A stretch of DNA of 17,497 nt from Psychromonas sp. (GTDB lineage Bacteria > Pseudomonadota > Gammaproteobacteria > Enterobacterales > Psychromonadaceae), in assembly GCA_023145575.1 (NCBI GenBank), contig JAGLDN010000014.1, positions 1 through 17,497 of the forward strand. The letters run 5' to 3'. The position numbers were made by a program, and so were the translations under genes. The notes under the pieces were generated by a model. That model did not search any database. It saw only the letters and a program-made list of their open reading frames with translations, and was not told the origin of the DNA. Below, piece after piece: positions 16,811 to 17,497 of the stretch (position 1 is the stretch's first letter; every line of letters begins with the position of its first letter).

Positions 16811-17497
16811 ATGCTCTCACTCAACTATGACTTTAAAAATAAAAAATATAATCAATTAAAAAAGATCTTAACAGACTACTTGTAGACTTCACTTTTAAAA
16901 AACTATTATAATTAAACACAACAAACTCATTTTTTATTAAAAGAAAACTCAACCGAGCTAATGCGTTTACAAAGCTTGCCATCAATGGATTAATCTTTAT
17001 ATATTGATCCTAACGGCAATAATTAATTCAATAATCAAAGAATATATTTCTACTATACTTATGTAACCTTAAAATGCAATATGTATATACTCGTTATCAA
17101 TCAAAGTGCTTTATTTGGTCATTAGCTCGGATCCTTTGGAATGACACAGCTTGATGATCTCTCAACGATCAGTGAAGCGTTTCCGGTAGTTTAAATAAAA
17201 AGACATTTAAACCTTAATGATTAGTCCTTCTCAAATACTGCGAGGCTGTCCTATTTTTAATTAACTACGCTAATTAATTGGCAGAATTTATACCCATGTG
17301 ACGCAAAAATGCTTTGTCAGGCACAAACTCGATAATCAGAACAAGGCGAAATATTAGGTAATTGTTATTCACTTTTCGATTATTGTAACGCAGTCTTGGT
17401 TTTCGCGCTTGTTCCCCCGCAGGGCAAGGCAACTAGTACCAAGGCGCGTTGTTATAAAATCTCTATGCAGAATAACTACTTAGGAATTAAAGTCTTT
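16811..17497. other. non-coding region upstream of tssA
   Basis: About 690 bases without a convincing gene. A TATAAT hexamer on the minus strand (16910-16905) lies about 95 bases before tssA, but no good -35 precedes it. The rightmost part (about 17289 to the end) has REP-like content including an inverted repeat. A 17-codon plus-strand frame at 17141-17194 is too short to call. Genes expected next to tssA in imp loci (tssK, tssL, tssM) are not present up to the window edge. Confidence 0.55.
17339..17414. repeat. imperfect inverted repeat near the right edge
   Basis: GAACAAGGCGAAA (17339-17351) pairs with TTTTCGCGCTTGTTC (17400-17414) apart from one bulge. The opening TTATACC-ATGTGAC sequence at about 17289 and the CAAGGCGAAA segment recall the MITE-like elements at 2161 and 9007, so it may be a third, badly decayed relative. 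This is weak. Confidence 0.35.

Noticed and set aside
17141..17194. 17-codon plus-strand frame after a GGA-like ribosome site
   Set aside because: Too short, stops at once and matches no family; it may be a fragment of a lost gene but nothing supports that.

Overview
The window is an AT-rich stretch (by eye) of a gammaproteobacterial chromosome. Low GC, a cold-marine style of protein sequence and short TTAATACCA-ended intergenic repeats suggest a marine group such as Moritella, Psychromonas or Colwellia; this placement is an inference. It carries most of the cytoplasmic half of a type VI secretion system (T6SS), all on the minus strand, with a metallocarboxypeptidase gene on one side.

Layout from left to right. 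A complete M32 carboxypeptidase gene (210-1697, minus) is followed by about 1 kb of non-coding DNA (1707-2762) with an old MITE-like element and several stem-loops. The T6SS block then runs from right to left in the order tssB, tssC1, tssC2, tagJ/impE, tssE, tssF, tssG, tssH/clpV (13676 down to 2763). To its right is an 840-bp AT-rich gap with short tandem repeats, then a lone plus-strand gene (14518-15198) of unknown function with papain-like residues, then a decayed IS30-family transposase fragment (15296-15572). After these comes tssA (15599-16810, minus), and the last 690 bp show no gene.

How the genes work together. TssB and TssC polymerise into the contractile sheath. TssE, TssF and TssG are baseplate parts, TssA primes and caps sheath growth, TagJ is a sheath/ClpV adaptor, and ClpV (TssH) unfolds contracted sheath for recycling. 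Two TssC paralogues in tandem followed by an ImpE protein, in the order A-B-C-C2-E(J)-F(E)-G(F)-H(G), is the arrangement known from the imp loci of Rhizobium and Agrobacterium. The membrane complex (tssJ/L/M), tssK, hcp, vgrG and PAAR genes are not in the window and must lie elsewhere if the system works.

Points of interest: a plus-strand gene plus IS30 debris splits tssA from tssB; a MITE sits between tagJ and tssE and supplies the tagJ stop codon; a perfect 12-bp hairpin lies between the two tssC genes; TssA ends in a tail of ten Gly, one His and eleven Asp encoded by trinucleotide repeats; tssB starts at TTG behind a strong Shine-Dalgarno. No wholly new multi-gene system is evident; the best candidate for something undescribed is the plus-strand protein inserted in the T6SS locus.
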